Assembly (NCBI GenBank): GCA_001025035.1 | Contig: LCZK01000010.1 | Coordinates: 372,001 to 436,000 of the forward strand | Length of the DNA stretch: 64,000 nt | DNA from: Actinobacteria bacterium IMCC26207 | Lineage (GTDB): Bacteria; Actinomycetota; Acidimicrobiia; Acidimicrobiales; Microtrichaceae | Direction of reading: 5' to 3' | Shown here: in pieces, positions 42,181-52,119 of the stretch | Layout of the letters: each line of letters opens with the position of its first letter | Position numbering within the stretch: position 1 is the stretch's first letter | Position numbers and translations under genes: made by a program | The notes under the pieces: generated by a model | What the model was told of the DNA's origin: nothing | Databases searched by the model: none | The model's input: the letters and a program-made list of their open reading frames with translations, nothing else

Positions 42181-43341
42181 ATGAACCTTTTTGATGGCCT
42201 CCTAGTCGCCGGCGCAGCGTTTGGCGCCTATGGGGGCTGGAAGCTCGGTTTCTTGCAACGGTTTTCCGGATGGCTTGGCGCGGCGGCTGGGTTAGGTCTG
42301 GCGCTGTTGCTGCTTCCCGAACTGAGCAGGGTGTCCGGTGTGAGTTCTGACCTTGCAATCTTGACCCTGAGCGCGGCTGTGCTGTTCCTTGCGTTCATGC
42401 TTGGGCAGGCCATCGGTTCGGCTATTGGATCACGGCTGCGTAGCGGAGTTGATAGCAGTGCTGCGCGAGGCGTTGATGCACTTGGAGGCGCGCTCCTCGG
42501 TGTCCTCGGGGTGATCCTGCTGGCTTGGCTGATCTTGCCTGTGATGTCCGAGACGAAGGGCTGGCCGTCTTCGGCCGCTCGAGGTTCCGCCATCTCTCGC
42601 GAGATCAGCAACTCACTACCCTCACCTCCCTCGCAGATTACAGACCTTGAACGGCAACTCACAGGAGGTGAGTTTCCGCAGGTGTTCTCTGGTCTTCGAT
42701 CAGCACCGGAGATCGTTGCTCCTCCCGAGGGAAGCACAATCACGCAGGGTCAACTCACCGCCGCATCAAGAAGCTCGGTACGAATCGAGGCCTCGGCCTG
42801 CGACCGGGTTCAGGCGGGAAGCGGGTTCTTTGTGGCGGACAACTTGATTGCTACCAACGCTCATGTGGTGTCAGGTTCGACATCTGTTCAGGTAGTGACC
42901 GCTGACGGGGGGGACGTGACCGCTGGCCAGGTAGTTGCCTTTGACCCATCGGTTGATCTTGCCCTCATTGCTACGGACCTGAATCGGCCAGCTCTACCCC
43001 TAGCTGATCCGGTAGTTGGTGACCGCGGCCTAGTCATGGGCTTTCCGGGTGGAGGGCCGTTTGCCCCTTCGCCTTTTGAAGTCGGTGAGCGTGTAGACGC
43101 AAGCGGCTACGACATCTACGACCGCAGCGAAGTCACTCGAGACCTTCTAGTTCTGGGTAGCAACCTCGAACCTGGCGACTCGGGTAGCGCAGTCTTACGG
43201 GCGGATGGTTCTGTAATCGGAGTTGCTGTAGCAATTGCCCCCGATAAACCCGGTGTTTCGTATGCGCTCTCGGCAACAGAGTTGAGTCAACTTCTTCAGC
43301 AGGGAACAGGTGCAGCAGTCAGCACGGGGAGTTGTGTCTGA
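42181..43341 (+). CDS. MarP-like membrane serine protease (CvpA plus trypsin domain)
   Basis: This 386-residue protein has four N-terminal membrane helices of CvpA type (about residues 1-125) and then an extracytoplasmic trypsin-like domain. The catalytic triad is visible: His228 in ATNAHVVS, Asp259 in SVDLALIA and Ser334 in GDSGSAV. Two Cys (about 207 and the C-terminal SCV) may bridge. Relatives include MarP of Mycobacterium tuberculosis, required for acid resistance. A signal of acid or envelope stress is a reasonable but unproven role here. Confidence 0.88.
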   Translation: MNLFDGLLVAGAAFGAYGGWKLGFLQRFSGWLGAAAGLGLALLLLPELSRVSGVSSDLAILTLSAAVLFLAFMLGQAIGSAIGSRLRSGVDSSAARGVDALGGALLGVLGVILLAWLILPVMSETKGWPSSAARGSAISREISNSLPSPPSQITDLERQLTGGEFPQVFSGLRSAPEIVAPPEGSTITQGQLTAASRSSVRIEASACDRVQAGSGFFVADNLIATNAHVVSGSTSVQVVTADGGDVTAGQVVAFDPSVDLALIATDLNRPALPLADPVVGDRGLVMGFPGGGPFAPSPFEVGERVDASGYDIYDRSEVTRDLLVLGSNLEPGDSGSAVLRADGSVIGVAVAIAPDKPGVSYALSATELSQLLQQGTGAAVSTGSCV

Positions 43342-43462
43342 GCGGCCAATAGCGCCTGCTTGATTGCGCCGCAGCAACGAGTCACTCCAATTACACGGCG
43401 GAGTCGCTAAGTTTGCTCTTACTCGTTTACCAGCGCGGTACCACCAATGAAGGGCTTGCGTT

Positions 43463-43936
43463 ATGTCTGATGAGAACACACCAGTTGGCGGATCCACTCC
43501 AGGCGGCGGCCTTGAGCCCTCCGAGGGATCGGTTGACCCGACGCAAGTACTCCCAGCCACGGCAGCAGTGCCGGCAGCGAGTGATCCGGCTCCAACAGCC
43601 GCTCAGTCAGGACAGGCGGCGACAGAGGCCAGCCAGAATGCCCCTAGCGGAGGTGTTCCGGGATGGGCAGTAGGAATCATTGTTTTGCTAGTGGTAGTCG
43701 TGATGCTGGTGTTGTTCCTTGTTCTGCGTGGAAACTCTTCATCTCCCGCAGATTCCACAACGAGTTCAACCAGCAGCAGCGTTAGCACCACGGTGACAAC
43801 CTCGGCACCAAGCACCACAACGCGTCCAACAACAACTGAGCGGCCAGCAACGACTACTACTGCAGCGCCAACAACAACTCAGGCTCCGACAACGACTACG
43901 GAAGCACCAACAACTTCAATCAACCAGGGATTCTGA
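43463..43936 (+). CDS. Single-pass membrane protein with Thr/Pro-rich outer tail
   Basis: This 157-residue protein has a low-complexity N-terminus, one membrane helix (AVGIIVLLVVVVMLVLFLVL near residues 74-93) and a C-terminal Ser/Thr/Pro-rich stretch (TTTRPTTTERPATTTTAAPTT-type repeats). The tail is likely outside the membrane and could be glycosylated or span the wall. It resembles many unassigned actinobacterial proteins. Function unknown. Confidence 0.55.
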   Translation: MSDENTPVGGSTPGGGLEPSEGSVDPTQVLPATAAVPAASDPAPTAAQSGQAATEASQNAPSGGVPGWAVGIIVLLVVVVMLVLFLVLRGNSSSPADSTTSSTSSSVSTTVTTSAPSTTTRPTTTERPATTTTAAPTTTQAPTTTTEAPTTSINQGF

Positions 43937-43943
43937 TTGATGG

Positions 43944-44186
43944 TTAGCCCGCTTCAATGAAGATGCACTCACCTGGGCATTCTTCGGCTGATTCGACAAC
44001 GCCCTCGATCTCTTTTTCGGGGATGTCTGCAAGGGCTGCGGCTCCGCCGGGATCGCTGAGGATGTCGCTGCCTTGTTTGACATATGCCAAACCATCATCG
44101 AGCAGTGCGAACACAGCCGGGGAGATTTCCTCGCACAGACCGTCTCCTGTGCACAGATCCTGATCGATCCAGACCTTCAAACCCAT
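43944..44186 (-). CDS. Ferredoxin, single [3Fe-4S]-type cluster
   Basis: This 80-residue ferredoxin has IDQDLCTGDGLCEEISPAVF at the N-terminus and EECPGECIFIEA at the C-terminus. The Cys-x2-Asp/Gly-x2-Cys pattern plus CPGEC fits a single 3Fe-4S (or 4Fe-4S) cluster protein of the kind that feeds P450 or other oxidoreductases. It is divergent from arc and so shares the 218-base intergenic region. Ferredoxin genes are found beside arc in other actinobacteria as I recall, but no proteasome link is known. Confidence 0.85.
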   Translation of the reverse strand: MGLKVWIDQDLCTGDGLCEEISPAVFALLDDGLAYVKQGSDILSDPGGAAALADIPEKEIEGVVESAEECPGECIFIEAG

Positions 44187-44404
44187 GTGAATAACCTGCC
44201 TTAGTGTCGGCCCTCGGGGGAGCCAGATTGACGAATATCTAGAATCCCATCTTAGCCCTACTAATTAATTATCACGGTAATCACGGTGGAAATTCGTCAC
44301 ATGCCTGAGCCTTCTCAGCATTCTGCCCACCCAACCGTGCAGATGCGGGGTATACAAAGGAAGGGCGTTTTAGGTTCGCCCCTAGCTGAAACTGAGAGGG
44401 TTCC
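44187..44404. promoter_or_regulatory. Divergent promoter region of the ferredoxin gene and arc
   Basis: This 218-base region separates the ferredoxin ATG and the arc ATG. It has two copies of ATCACGGT spaced nine bases (44271 and 44280), an AT-rich core (CTAATTAATTAT) and a good -10-like TATACA at 44351-44356 on the arc side. No matching -35 was found at 16-18 bases. The ribosome site of arc is GAGAGGG before 44405. Both genes probably start here. Confidence 0.45.
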
Positions 44405-46168
44405 ATGAACGATCAGGAAACCACAGATGATTCTGGCTTCGGAGAGAGCGAGAACGACCTGCTGCGCGAACAAGTTCGCGAGTTGAATGAAGAGGTCTCA
44501 GTCCTGCTCCGGCGACTTCAGGACGCACCGAAGCGAGTTCGGACCCTCGAGGAAAGACTGCTCGAAACCAAAGGACAACTTTCTCAAGCCGTGAGCCAGA
44601 ACGAGAAGCTGTCCTACACGCTTCGAGAAGCCAGAGATCACATCTCATCCCTTCGTGATGAGGTCGACAAACTCACGCAACCTCCTGCTGCGTATGCAAC
44701 CTTGCTTGGGGTAAACGATGACGGCACGGTTGACGTGCAGGCCGCTGGTCGAAAGATGCGAGTTGAGGTTTCCCCCGGCATTCAGCCCGAGGAACTATTT
44801 GCCGGAGCCGAGGTCGTGCTCAACGAGGCATACAACGTGGTCATGATTCGGGACTCGGAATCCTCGGGCGAGATTGTTACCTTCAAGGAACTGTTCGAGG
44901 ACGGCCGACGGGCTCTCGTTGTTGGCAGAGCAGATGAGGAGCGAGTTGCCGAACTCGGCGACAAGTTGCTGACCGTCAAGATGCGAGCTGGTGACAATGT
45001 CCTGATGGACTCGCGGTCAGGGATGCTCCTTGAGCGCTTACCTCGGCCCGAGGTGGACGAGTTGATTCTTGAAGAGGTTCCCGATATCACCTACGAGGAC
45101 ATCGGTGGACTAGACGAGCAGATCGAGATGATCACCGATGCAGTGGAACTGCCGTTTCTTCACCAAGACCTGTTTCGCGAGTACCAACTACCAGCGCCAA
45201 AGGGCATCTTGTTGTACGGCCCCCCTGGATGCGGAAAGACGCTGATTGCCAAGGCTGTGGCCAATAGCTTGGCGAAAAAGGTGACCGAGTCAACTGGCAA
45301 GGAGGCTCGAAGTTTCTTTCTCAATATCAAGGGCCCTGAACTGCTCAACAAGTACGTCGGGGAGACTGAGCGACATATTCGACTTGTGTTCCAGCGAGCG
45401 CGTGAGAAGGCAGCTGACGGGACACCAGTGATTGTTTTCTTCGACGAGATGGAGTCGCTGTTTCGTACTCGCGGCACTGGGATTTCCTCCGATATGGAGG
45501 CAACCATCGTTCCTCAACTGCTCGCAGAGATTGACGGTGTTGAGACCCTGAAGAACGTGATCGTGATCGGCGCTTCAAACCGAGAAGACCTCATTGACCC
45601 AGCAATCCTTCGGCCCGGCCGATTGGACGTCAAGATCAAGATCCATCGACCAGACGAACGTGCTGCAGCGCAGATCTTTGGCCGGTATCTGACCCCGGAG
45701 TTACCACTCGACCAAGAAGAGGTTCAGCGCTTAGGTGGCGGTGATCCCGAAAAGGCAATTCTGGTGATGATCGAACAGACGGTTGAAGAGATGTACCGCA
45801 CTGATGAGTCGAATCAGTTCCTCGAGGTGACGTACCAAAATGGCGATAAAGAAATCATGTATTTCAAGGACTTCTCTTCGGGTGCCATGATCGAAAACGT
45901 TGTGCGACGCGGCAAGAAGCTAGCCATTAAGCGGCAGCTTGCAGGCGGGAGCACAGGTATCCGCGTTGCGGACCTGATTGCGTCAATTCATCAGGAGTAC
46001 AAAGAGCACGAAGACCTGCCAAACACTACGAACCCAGACGATTGGGCCAAGATTTCTGGCAAAAAGGGTGAGCGGATTGTCTATGTGCGAACGCTCGTTC
46101 ATCACATTGATGCAGACCCAGCGGGCGGTCGGTCTATCGATCGCGTGGCTACGGGTCAGTACCTCTAG
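44405..46168 (+). CDS. arc: Proteasome-activating AAA+ ATPase ARC/Mpa
   Basis: This 587-residue ATPase unfolds pupylated proteins into the 20S proteasome. It has an N-terminal coiled coil that binds Pup (about residues 20-90), two OB-fold domains (about 95-220), Walker A GPPGCGKT (272-279), Walker B FFDE (345-348) and the Arg finger region. The C-terminus ends in GQYL, the gating tail that docks into PrcA pockets. It starts the proteasome locus. Confidence 0.97.
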   Translation: MNDQETTDDSGFGESENDLLREQVRELNEEVSVLLRRLQDAPKRVRTLEERLLETKGQLSQAVSQNEKLSYTLREARDHISSLRDEVDKLTQPPAAYATLLGVNDDGTVDVQAAGRKMRVEVSPGIQPEELFAGAEVVLNEAYNVVMIRDSESSGEIVTFKELFEDGRRALVVGRADEERVAELGDKLLTVKMRAGDNVLMDSRSGMLLERLPRPEVDELILEEVPDITYEDIGGLDEQIEMITDAVELPFLHQDLFREYQLPAPKGILLYGPPGCGKTLIAKAVANSLAKKVTESTGKEARSFFLNIKGPELLNKYVGETERHIRLVFQRAREKAADGTPVIVFFDEMESLFRTRGTGISSDMEATIVPQLLAEIDGVETLKNVIVIGASNREDLIDPAILRPGRLDVKIKIHRPDERAAAQIFGRYLTPELPLDQEEVQRLGGGDPEKAILVMIEQTVEEMYRTDESNQFLEVTYQNGDKEIMYFKDFSSGAMIENVVRRGKKLAIKRQLAGGSTGIRVADLIASIHQEYKEHEDLPNTTNPDDWAKISGKKGERIVYVRTLVHHIDADPAGGRSIDRVATGQYL

Positions 46169-46204
46169 CTTGCGGACTTTGGAGGTTGGGGCACTGCGAG
46201 GAAC

Positions 46205-46234
46205 TTGTATCGGGTCTTGAGCGTTTGATAAAAT
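46205..46234 (+). promoter_or_regulatory. Possible promoter of the GH43-like lipoprotein gene
   Basis: TTGTAT (46205-46210) and TAAAAT (46229-46234) are 18 bases apart in the 91-base gap after arc. A strong ribosome site (GAGGAGGAGG) lies just before the TTG start. This suggests the lipoprotein gene can be transcribed separately from arc. Only the -10 matches consensus well. Confidence 0.35.
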
Positions 46235-46259
46235 CAATATGGTTTGAGGAGGAGGATCC

Positions 46260-47294
46260 TTGTTGATAGCTAGCTCTAAAGTTCGCGTTCAGCAACACAT
46301 GTTGCGTGTTGCTCCAGCAATTCTCATGATCTCGTGTCTGCTCGTCGTGGCTACAGGGTGCGCACCAGAACTTGGAGCTTTGTTCAAACTTCAGACAATA
46401 TCGGAGCCTTCGTTACCTGAAACTTCCGACCCTTCGGTTGTTCGGGTGGACACACAGTTTTATATCTATGGCTCCAATAATCACTTGCGGGCACCTGTTA
46501 CGAAGACGACTAACATCGACCGGACGTATTCGCTTGGAGAAAAGAACGCCCTGACTACCAATGCGATGCCCACCTCGGCGGCTTGGGTTGCAATGCCCCA
46601 GCAACTCTGGGCGCCCACGGTGGGGCGGTTTGGATCGCGCTGGGTCATGTTCTTTGGAGCAGATCGGCGCTACCCGCCGCAGCCCAATAATCCGCAATGT
46701 ATCGGGCGAGCATGGGCCACAACTCCAGAGGGCCCATTTGTGCCGGAGCCAGAGCCGTTTACCTGCGGCATTGACCAAGTTGGCGGAGCGCTCGACCCGG
46801 AACTCACCAGTGACGCACAAGGGAACCAGTTCCTGCTCGTTGCTTTTAGCGACACCGCGGCACCCTTGCATTCAATCCCCCTTGATGCCAACGCGAATGC
46901 TGTCGGGCCGCCCGTGCAGATTTTGGCTCGCCAATACGGGTGGGAGTACCACTTCATAGAGAATCCCTCCATGGCCTATGACTACACCCGCGGAAACTAT
47001 CTTCTGACCTACTCGGCTGGGGTCTGGTGGCAGCGGGCCTACTCCACGGGGATCGCAAGGTGTTCAACGCCAGTTGGGCCTTGCACTTCGGACCCTTCAG
47101 GGCCTTGGATTGCTTCATCCGCAGGTCGAACGGGACCCGGCGGGCTGAGTTTCTTTACGGATACCTCTGGCGGGGCGAGAGCCATATTCTCGACTTTCGC
47201 TGAGGGGCGTGAAACCCAAATCGGTGGACGGTCAGCTTCGATTATGCCGCTGACACTCTCGCCACTTGTTGGCCTTGGTCCGATCGTCAAGTAG
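46260..47294 (+). CDS. Lipoprotein with glycosyl-hydrolase family 43-like beta propeller
   Basis: This 344-residue protein has an N-terminal lipobox (MISCLLVVATGC), so it is a lipoprotein. It has the sequence pattern of a five-bladed GH43-type propeller: SDPSVVRV with the Asp base, GALDPELTSDAQG with the second Asp, and ENPSMAYDYTRGNYLLTYSAG with the Glu of the E-x-P motif. Such enzymes cleave arabinose, xylose or galactose polymers. Whether it is active is unknown. It sits between arc and dop, where I know of no such gene in the usual order. The start is a TTG at 46260. Confidence 0.75.
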   Translation: MLIASSKVRVQQHMLRVAPAILMISCLLVVATGCAPELGALFKLQTISEPSLPETSDPSVVRVDTQFYIYGSNNHLRAPVTKTTNIDRTYSLGEKNALTTNAMPTSAAWVAMPQQLWAPTVGRFGSRWVMFFGADRRYPPQPNNPQCIGRAWATTPEGPFVPEPEPFTCGIDQVGGALDPELTSDAQGNQFLLVAFSDTAAPLHSIPLDANANAVGPPVQILARQYGWEYHFIENPSMAYDYTRGNYLLTYSAGVWWQRAYSTGIARCSTPVGPCTSDPSGPWIASSAGRTGPGGLSFFTDTSGGARAIFSTFAEGRETQIGGRSASIMPLTLSPLVGLGPIVK

Positions 47295-47323
47295 CAAACC
47301 GTTCCTGCCGCTAGCGTCAGGGT

Positions 47324-48811
47324 GTGGCGATACCAAAGATCTGCGGAATAGAGACGGAATACGGCATTCTGATTCGCGGGGTTGCCGAATCAAACCCGAT
47401 CTCCTCTTCCTCGATGTTGATCAACTCCTATCTCTCGCTACTTGAGGGGGATCGAATTGGTTGGGACTTCGAAGATGAGATGCCTGGCAATGATGCCCGC
47501 CAAGATCAGCGACTCCTATCAGTGGCACCCGAGGTTGAGACCCATCTCGTGAACGCAGTCCTCACCAACGGTGCGCGCTACTACGTTGATCATGCACACC
47601 CAGAATTCTCTGCACCTGAATGTATTGATGCTGCTCAGGCCCTTCTCTATGACCGTGCCGGCGAAGAGATTCTGTTGCAATCCATGGCAGCTGCCCAGCG
47701 GCAGATGCCTGATGGGCAAGAGATTGTTGTCTACAAGAACAACTCCGACGGAAAGGGTAATAGCTACGGGTGCCATGAGAACTACCTCATGGATCGAGCT
47801 ACTCCGTTTCCTTCAATTGTGTTGCACGCAACCACACATTTTGTTACCCGGCAGATCTTCACTGGCTCTGGCAAAGTCGGCACAGAGATGCCCGGGGTTC
47901 GTCGAGATTCCGTTCCATTCCAACTGACGCAGCGGGCCGACTTTTTTGAAGAGGAAGTTGGTCTGGAGACCACCCTCAAGCGGCCGATCATCAATACTCG
48001 AGATGAACCCCACGCAGACCCCGTGAAGTACCGCAGGCTTCACGTCATCGCCGGCGATGCCAACATGGCAGAAGTTGCAACGTTTCTCAAGCTTGGTAGC
48101 ACTGCAATCTTGTTGGCCATGATCGAGGACGAGGTTCTTGACGACCTGCCTCAGCTTGCTCATCCAGTTCCGGCCATGCACCAGGTTTCGCAGGATCTCT
48201 CGCTGAGCGAACCGCTTCTTCTGGCCGACGGAAGCAGCATGACGGCACTCGAGATGCAGTGGCTGATACTGGAGCATGCACAAAATTGGGCGGGCAGCAG
48301 AGGCCTGTCATCAGTAGGCGAGGAAGTTGGCGAGCAGATTCTGCAGCGCTGGGAAGAGGTGCTGAATGGTCTTGATCAAGATCCCTTGAGTTTGGCCTCG
48401 CAGGTTGATTGGGTTGCCAAGTACAGGTTGTTCCAAGCATCCATGGAACGACATGGCCTGGACTGGTCGAGTCCGCGCTTAGCTGCCATGGACCTGCAAT
48501 ATCACGACCTCCGTGCAGGTACTTCGCTCTCTCGGCGAATGGGACTTGAACGCTTGACTACTGATGCGCAGGTTGCTCTCGCAATTACTGAGCCTCCACC
48601 GGAGACTCGAGCGTATTTCCGGGGGCGCTGTTTGGCTCGCTTTCCTGAGCAGGTAGTAGCGGCGAACTGGGATTCCCTAGTCTTTGACATCGGGGAATCG
48701 GCCTTGCAGCGAGTCCCCATGCTTGAGCCGGGCAAAGGCACTCAAGAGGCCGTCGGCGCCCTGATCGATTCCTCTGCAGATGCCGCCGAATTGCTGCAAC
48801 GATTAAAGTGA
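47324..48811 (+). CDS. dop: Deamidase of Pup, Dop
   Basis: This 495-residue carboxylate-amine ligase-like enzyme converts the C-terminal Gln of Pup to Glu and also removes Pup from substrates. It has the metal/ATP motif CGIETEYGI at the start, YYVDHAHPEFSAPE with the catalytic Asp, and [13 protein letters not shown] shared with PafA. It lies between arc and pup, the usual place for Dop, and is longer than the PafA copy. The start is a GTG at 47324. Confidence 0.95.
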   Translation: MAIPKICGIETEYGILIRGVAESNPISSSSMLINSYLSLLEGDRIGWDFEDEMPGNDARQDQRLLSVAPEVETHLVNAVLTNGARYYVDHAHPEFSAPECIDAAQALLYDRAGEEILLQSMAAAQRQMPDGQEIVVYKNNSDGKGNSYGCHENYLMDRATPFPSIVLHATTHFVTRQIFTGSGKVGTEMPGVRRDSVPFQLTQRADFFEEEVGLETTLKRPIINTRDEPHADPVKYRRLHVIAGDANMAEVATFLKLGSTAILLAMIEDEVLDDLPQLAHPVPAMHQVSQDLSLSEPLLLADGSSMTALEMQWLILEHAQNWAGSRGLSSVGEEVGEQILQRWEEVLNGLDQDPLSLASQVDWVAKYRLFQASMERHGLDWSSPRLAAMDLQYHDLRAGTSLSRRMGLERLTTDAQVALAITEPPPETRAYFRGRCLARFPEQVVAANWDSLVFDIGESALQRVPMLEPGKGTQEAVGALIDSSADAAELLQRLK

Positions 48812-48917
48812 CTGGTGGCAAACCCTATGCGGAGTCTGCTGGGGCTGAGATTGCTAGGTAATGCGTCGCTGATTTTGCCTCGGCGCAGGGTACGGTTAGA
48901 TGAAGCGGAGGTTGAAC

Positions 48918-49112
48918 ATGCCAGAACGAGAACTGAAGAAAAAGCCAGAACCACAGCAGCGTGAGAGCGAAGCTGATCTCAGCCCGGCAGTTGCCGAGTC
49001 GGGGACCAAGATCAAAGCTGAACTTGATGATTTGCTTGATGAGATTGACGAGGTCCTTGAGACCAACGCCGAAGAGTTCGTGAAGTCTTATATCCAAAAG
49101 GGTGGCCAGTAA
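48918..49112 (+). CDS. pup: Prokaryotic ubiquitin-like protein Pup
   Basis: This 64-residue protein ends in KGGQ, so it needs deamidation by Dop before ligation. The conserved C-terminal half ([20 protein letters not shown]) binds the ARC coiled coil. The first half is disordered and charged. GGAGG is six bases before the ATG at 48918, which rules out the longer frame from 48900. The prcB GTG overlaps its end (11 bases). Confidence 0.97.
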   Translation: MPERELKKKPEPQQRESEADLSPAVAESGTKIKAELDDLLDEIDEVLETNAEEFVKSYIQKGGQ

Positions 49113-49950
49113 TTCTTCTGGACTCGGAGCTTGTAGCCTTCCCAGCGTGACTCTTCCCAGCTTCCGCCTCAGCGAGGACCCAGGGCCCGATTTTGCAGCA
49201 CTCGTGCGGCGAATGGGGCTGTCGCCAGTAGTGCCAGATAGTCCGGTTGATGCCAGGCTGACGGTTACGCACGGGACAACGTGTGTTGCTGTTCGTTACC
49301 CGGGTGGGGTCGTCATGGCAGGCGATCGTCGTGCAACATCGGGCAACTTTATAAGTCACCGAACGATCGAGAAGGTCTTCCCTGCAGATCGGCATTCAGG
49401 GGTTGCCATCGCAGGTGCTGCGGGGCCGGCAATCGAGATGGTTCGCCTGTTCCAACTTCAACTTGAGCATTACGAAAAAGTTGAGGGAGCTCCACTGAGT
49501 TTGGAAGGCAAGGCGAATCAGCTCTCGCAGATGGTGCGAAATCACCTTCCTGCTGCAATGCAAGGACTAGCCGTGGTTCCGATCTTTGCTGGTTTTGATA
49601 CAGCTCGATCCGCAGGACGACTCTTTCAATACGACGTAACTGGTGGCCGCTACGAGGAATTTGATCATGCTTCAACCGGATCCGGACAGATGCATGCAAG
49701 CACCGTCATCAAGATGGGCTGGCGAGGCACCTTGAGCGCTGACGAGACCATCGATTTGGTCTTGCGGGCGCTCTACGAAGCCTCGGATGAAGACTCCGCT
49801 ACTGGTGGACCCGACCTGCTGAGGGGAATTTTTCCTGTGGTGGCCACGATCACCTCTTCCGGGTTTGAGCGACTTGAGGACGCAGACCTAGAGGCCCGCT
49901 ACCTGAACATTCTGGGTCAGGTAGCTACTGAGCGTGGAGGATCCAGATGA
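49102..49950 (+). CDS. prcB: 20S proteasome beta subunit with propeptide
   Basis: This 282-residue precursor is processed at THG/TTC: the catalytic N-terminal Thr is residue 59, so the propeptide is about 58 residues. The mature part has [11 protein letters not shown] with the active-site Asp/Arg and the Lys in the region [10 protein letters not shown]. Two rings of seven beta subunits form the proteolytic chamber. It starts with a GTG inside the end of pup. Confidence 0.96.
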   Translation: MASNSSGLGACSLPSVTLPSFRLSEDPGPDFAALVRRMGLSPVVPDSPVDARLTVTHGTTCVAVRYPGGVVMAGDRRATSGNFISHRTIEKVFPADRHSGVAIAGAAGPAIEMVRLFQLQLEHYEKVEGAPLSLEGKANQLSQMVRNHLPAAMQGLAVVPIFAGFDTARSAGRLFQYDVTGGRYEEFDHASTGSGQMHASTVIKMGWRGTLSADETIDLVLRALYEASDEDSATGGPDLLRGIFPVVATITSSGFERLEDADLEARYLNILGQVATERGGSR

Positions 49951-50648
49951 CTGCACCGTTTTATGTAGCCCCAGAGCAGATGATGCAGGACCGGGCCGAC
50001 TATGCGCGTAAAGGAATCGCACGCGGTAGAGCGATGGTCGCGTGCACCTATGACCAGGGCATTTTGTTGTGCGCCGAGAACCCCTCGCGGATGTTGCGCA
50101 AGATTTCAGAGATCTACGATCGCATCGCTTTTGCTGGAGTTGGGAAGTACAACGAGTTTGACCAATTGCGCATCGCTGGGGTGCGTCACGCGGACCTGAA
50201 AGGGTTCTCGTTTAGTCGTGAAGACGTGGATGCTCGCAGCTTGGCTAACCAATATGCACAGATGCTCGGTCAGGTCTTCACCCATGAGATGAAGCCGATG
50301 GAGGTCGAGATTCTTGTGGCCGAGATCGGCCACGATTCGGCGGGCGATCAGCTGTTTCACATTCTCTATGACGGCACCTTGGTTGATGAGACCGGCTGGT
50401 GTGTACTCGGTGGTGAAGCCGAGGCGATCGGATCCAGAATGAAGGAGCAGTGGGTAGAGGGAGGAACCTTCGCAGAGGCGCTCCAAGCAGCAGTGGATGC
50501 TCTCGCCGGACCTGACCGCACCCTGGTAGTCAGCGAGATTGAAGTTGCTGTGCTCGATAGGGAAGGCCCGAGACGAGCGTTCCGAAGAGTTGAAGACGAG
50601 GACGTCACCTCGGTGCTTGGCAGTAACGATACGGATATCGACACCTAA
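49947..50648 (+). CDS. prcA: 20S proteasome alpha subunit
   Basis: This 233-residue alpha subunit begins FYVAPEQMMQDRADYARKGIARG, the gate and ring-forming N-terminus. The alpha-type core lacks the beta catalytic Thr. The C-terminus is acidic. Its ATG overlaps the prcB stop by four bases (ATGA), so the two chains are made in equal amounts. The alpha rings dock the ARC GQYL tails. Confidence 0.96.
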   Translation: MTAPFYVAPEQMMQDRADYARKGIARGRAMVACTYDQGILLCAENPSRMLRKISEIYDRIAFAGVGKYNEFDQLRIAGVRHADLKGFSFSREDVDARSLANQYAQMLGQVFTHEMKPMEVEILVAEIGHDSAGDQLFHILYDGTLVDETGWCVLGGEAEAIGSRMKEQWVEGGTFAEALQAAVDALAGPDRTLVVSEIEVAVLDREGPRRAFRRVEDEDVTSVLGSNDTDIDT

Positions 50649-50677
50649 TCGCTTATCACGGCCTGTAGGTTGACCAT

Positions 50678-52036
50678 ATGGAACGGCGCATCTACGGACT
50701 CGAGAATGAGTACGGAGTCACTTGCACTCTGCGAGGCCAGCGCAGGCTGAGCCCAGATGAGGTAGCCCGTTACTTGTTTCGCAGGGTTGTTTCTTGGGGG
50801 CGGTCCTCCAATGTTTTCCTTGCAAATGGCGCACGTCTGTATCTCGACGTTGGCTCGCACCCGGAATATGCCACAGGCGAATGCGACTCGCTCTATGACC
50901 TTGTAGCCCATGACAAGGCGGGGGAGTGGATCCTTGAGCAACTCGTGGAGTCGGCTCAGGAACGTCTCAATGAAGAGGGTATTCGCGGAGACATCTACCT
51001 CTTTCGCAATAACACTGATTCGGCTGGCAATAGCTATGGGTGCCACGAGAACTATCTCACCAGCCGAGATGATGACCTTGGCCACTACACCGAGGTACTG
51101 ATCCCATTTCTTGTCAGTAGGCAGATCTATGCCGGTGCGGGCAAAGTCCTTCAGACGGCTCGTGGTGCGCAGTTCTCCATCTCCCAGCGGGCGGAGCACA
51201 TCTGGGAGGGTGTCTCATCTGCGACAACTCGTTCGCGTCCGATCATTAATACGCGAGATGAACCCCATGCCGACTCCGATCGGTTTCGGCGACTTCACGT
51301 GATCGTCGGTGACTCAAACATGAGCGAGTATGCGACTTTTCTGAAAGTCGGTGCCTGCTCGATCATCCTGCGGATGTTGGAGGACCCGACGGTGGTGCTG
51401 CGCGATATGACTCTCGAGAATCCGATTCGGGCTATTCGCGAAATCAGCCATGACATCACCTGCACACGCAAAGTTCGCTTGGCCAACGGTCGTGAAGCAA
51501 CGGCTGTAGAGATCCAGTCTGAGTATCTGGCGCGAGCGCTTCGATATGCAGATAATCACGATATGTCGCCTCAGGAAAAACAGGCCCTCGGCATGTGGGA
51601 GCACGTGATGACTGGCCTGCAAGACGAGCCACTCTCTTTGGATGCCGAGATTGACTGGGTAACGAAACACAATCTGATTGAGGCCTACTCCGCCCGACAT
51701 TCTCTGAAAATTGATGACCCGCGAATCGCTCTGTTGGATTTGCAGTACCACGACATCAATCGAACGCGCTCAGTCTTTTACAAGCTGCAGGATGCTGGAC
51801 GAGTGGAACGAATCGTGAGCGATGGGGCAATTGCCGAGGCCATGGAAACTCCACCTCAGACCACCCGCGCCAAGCTCCGAGGCGAGTTCATTCGCAAGGC
51901 TAAGGAACGTAAACGTGACTACACCGTTGATTGGGTGCACCTCAAGCTCAATGATCAGGCGCAAAGAACAGTCCTGTGTAAAGACCCGTTCCTTTCAGAG
52001 GATGAGCGTGTAGAACGGCTCATCGAATCTCTCTGA
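50678..52036 (+). CDS. pafA: Pup ligase PafA
   Basis: This 452-residue ligase attaches the C-terminal Glu of Pup to substrate lysines. It has [29 protein letters not shown] with the catalytic Asp, [17 protein letters not shown] for ATP/metal and [13 protein letters not shown], followed by the C-terminal domain with [20 protein letters not shown]. It is the paralogue of Dop in this locus but shorter. It lies after prcA as expected. Confidence 0.95.
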   Translation: MERRIYGLENEYGVTCTLRGQRRLSPDEVARYLFRRVVSWGRSSNVFLANGARLYLDVGSHPEYATGECDSLYDLVAHDKAGEWILEQLVESAQERLNEEGIRGDIYLFRNNTDSAGNSYGCHENYLTSRDDDLGHYTEVLIPFLVSRQIYAGAGKVLQTARGAQFSISQRAEHIWEGVSSATTRSRPIINTRDEPHADSDRFRRLHVIVGDSNMSEYATFLKVGACSIILRMLEDPTVVLRDMTLENPIRAIREISHDITCTRKVRLANGREATAVEIQSEYLARALRYADNHDMSPQEKQALGMWEHVMTGLQDEPLSLDAEIDWVTKHNLIEAYSARHSLKIDDPRIALLDLQYHDINRTRSVFYKLQDAGRVERIVSDGAIAEAMETPPQTTRAKLRGEFIRKAKERKRDYTVDWVHLKLNDQAQRTVLCKDPFLSEDERVERLIESL

Positions 52037-52119
52037 GTTGTTGACTGGCGTACTCTGGCGAACTTCAAAGGAGGGACGCCGAAGCGTTCTCAATCAGATT
52101 GGTCAGCGAGGGGAATTCC

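Noticed and set aside
43736-43930. Thr/Pro codon repeats as a regulatory repeat array
   Set aside because: The repetition follows from low-complexity Thr-rich protein sequence (ACA/ACG/ACT codons) and has no fixed DNA unit.
47324-52036. Recent duplication giving dop and pafA
   Set aside because: They are ancient paralogues found as a pair in all Pup-proteasome loci, with different length and diagnostic context.
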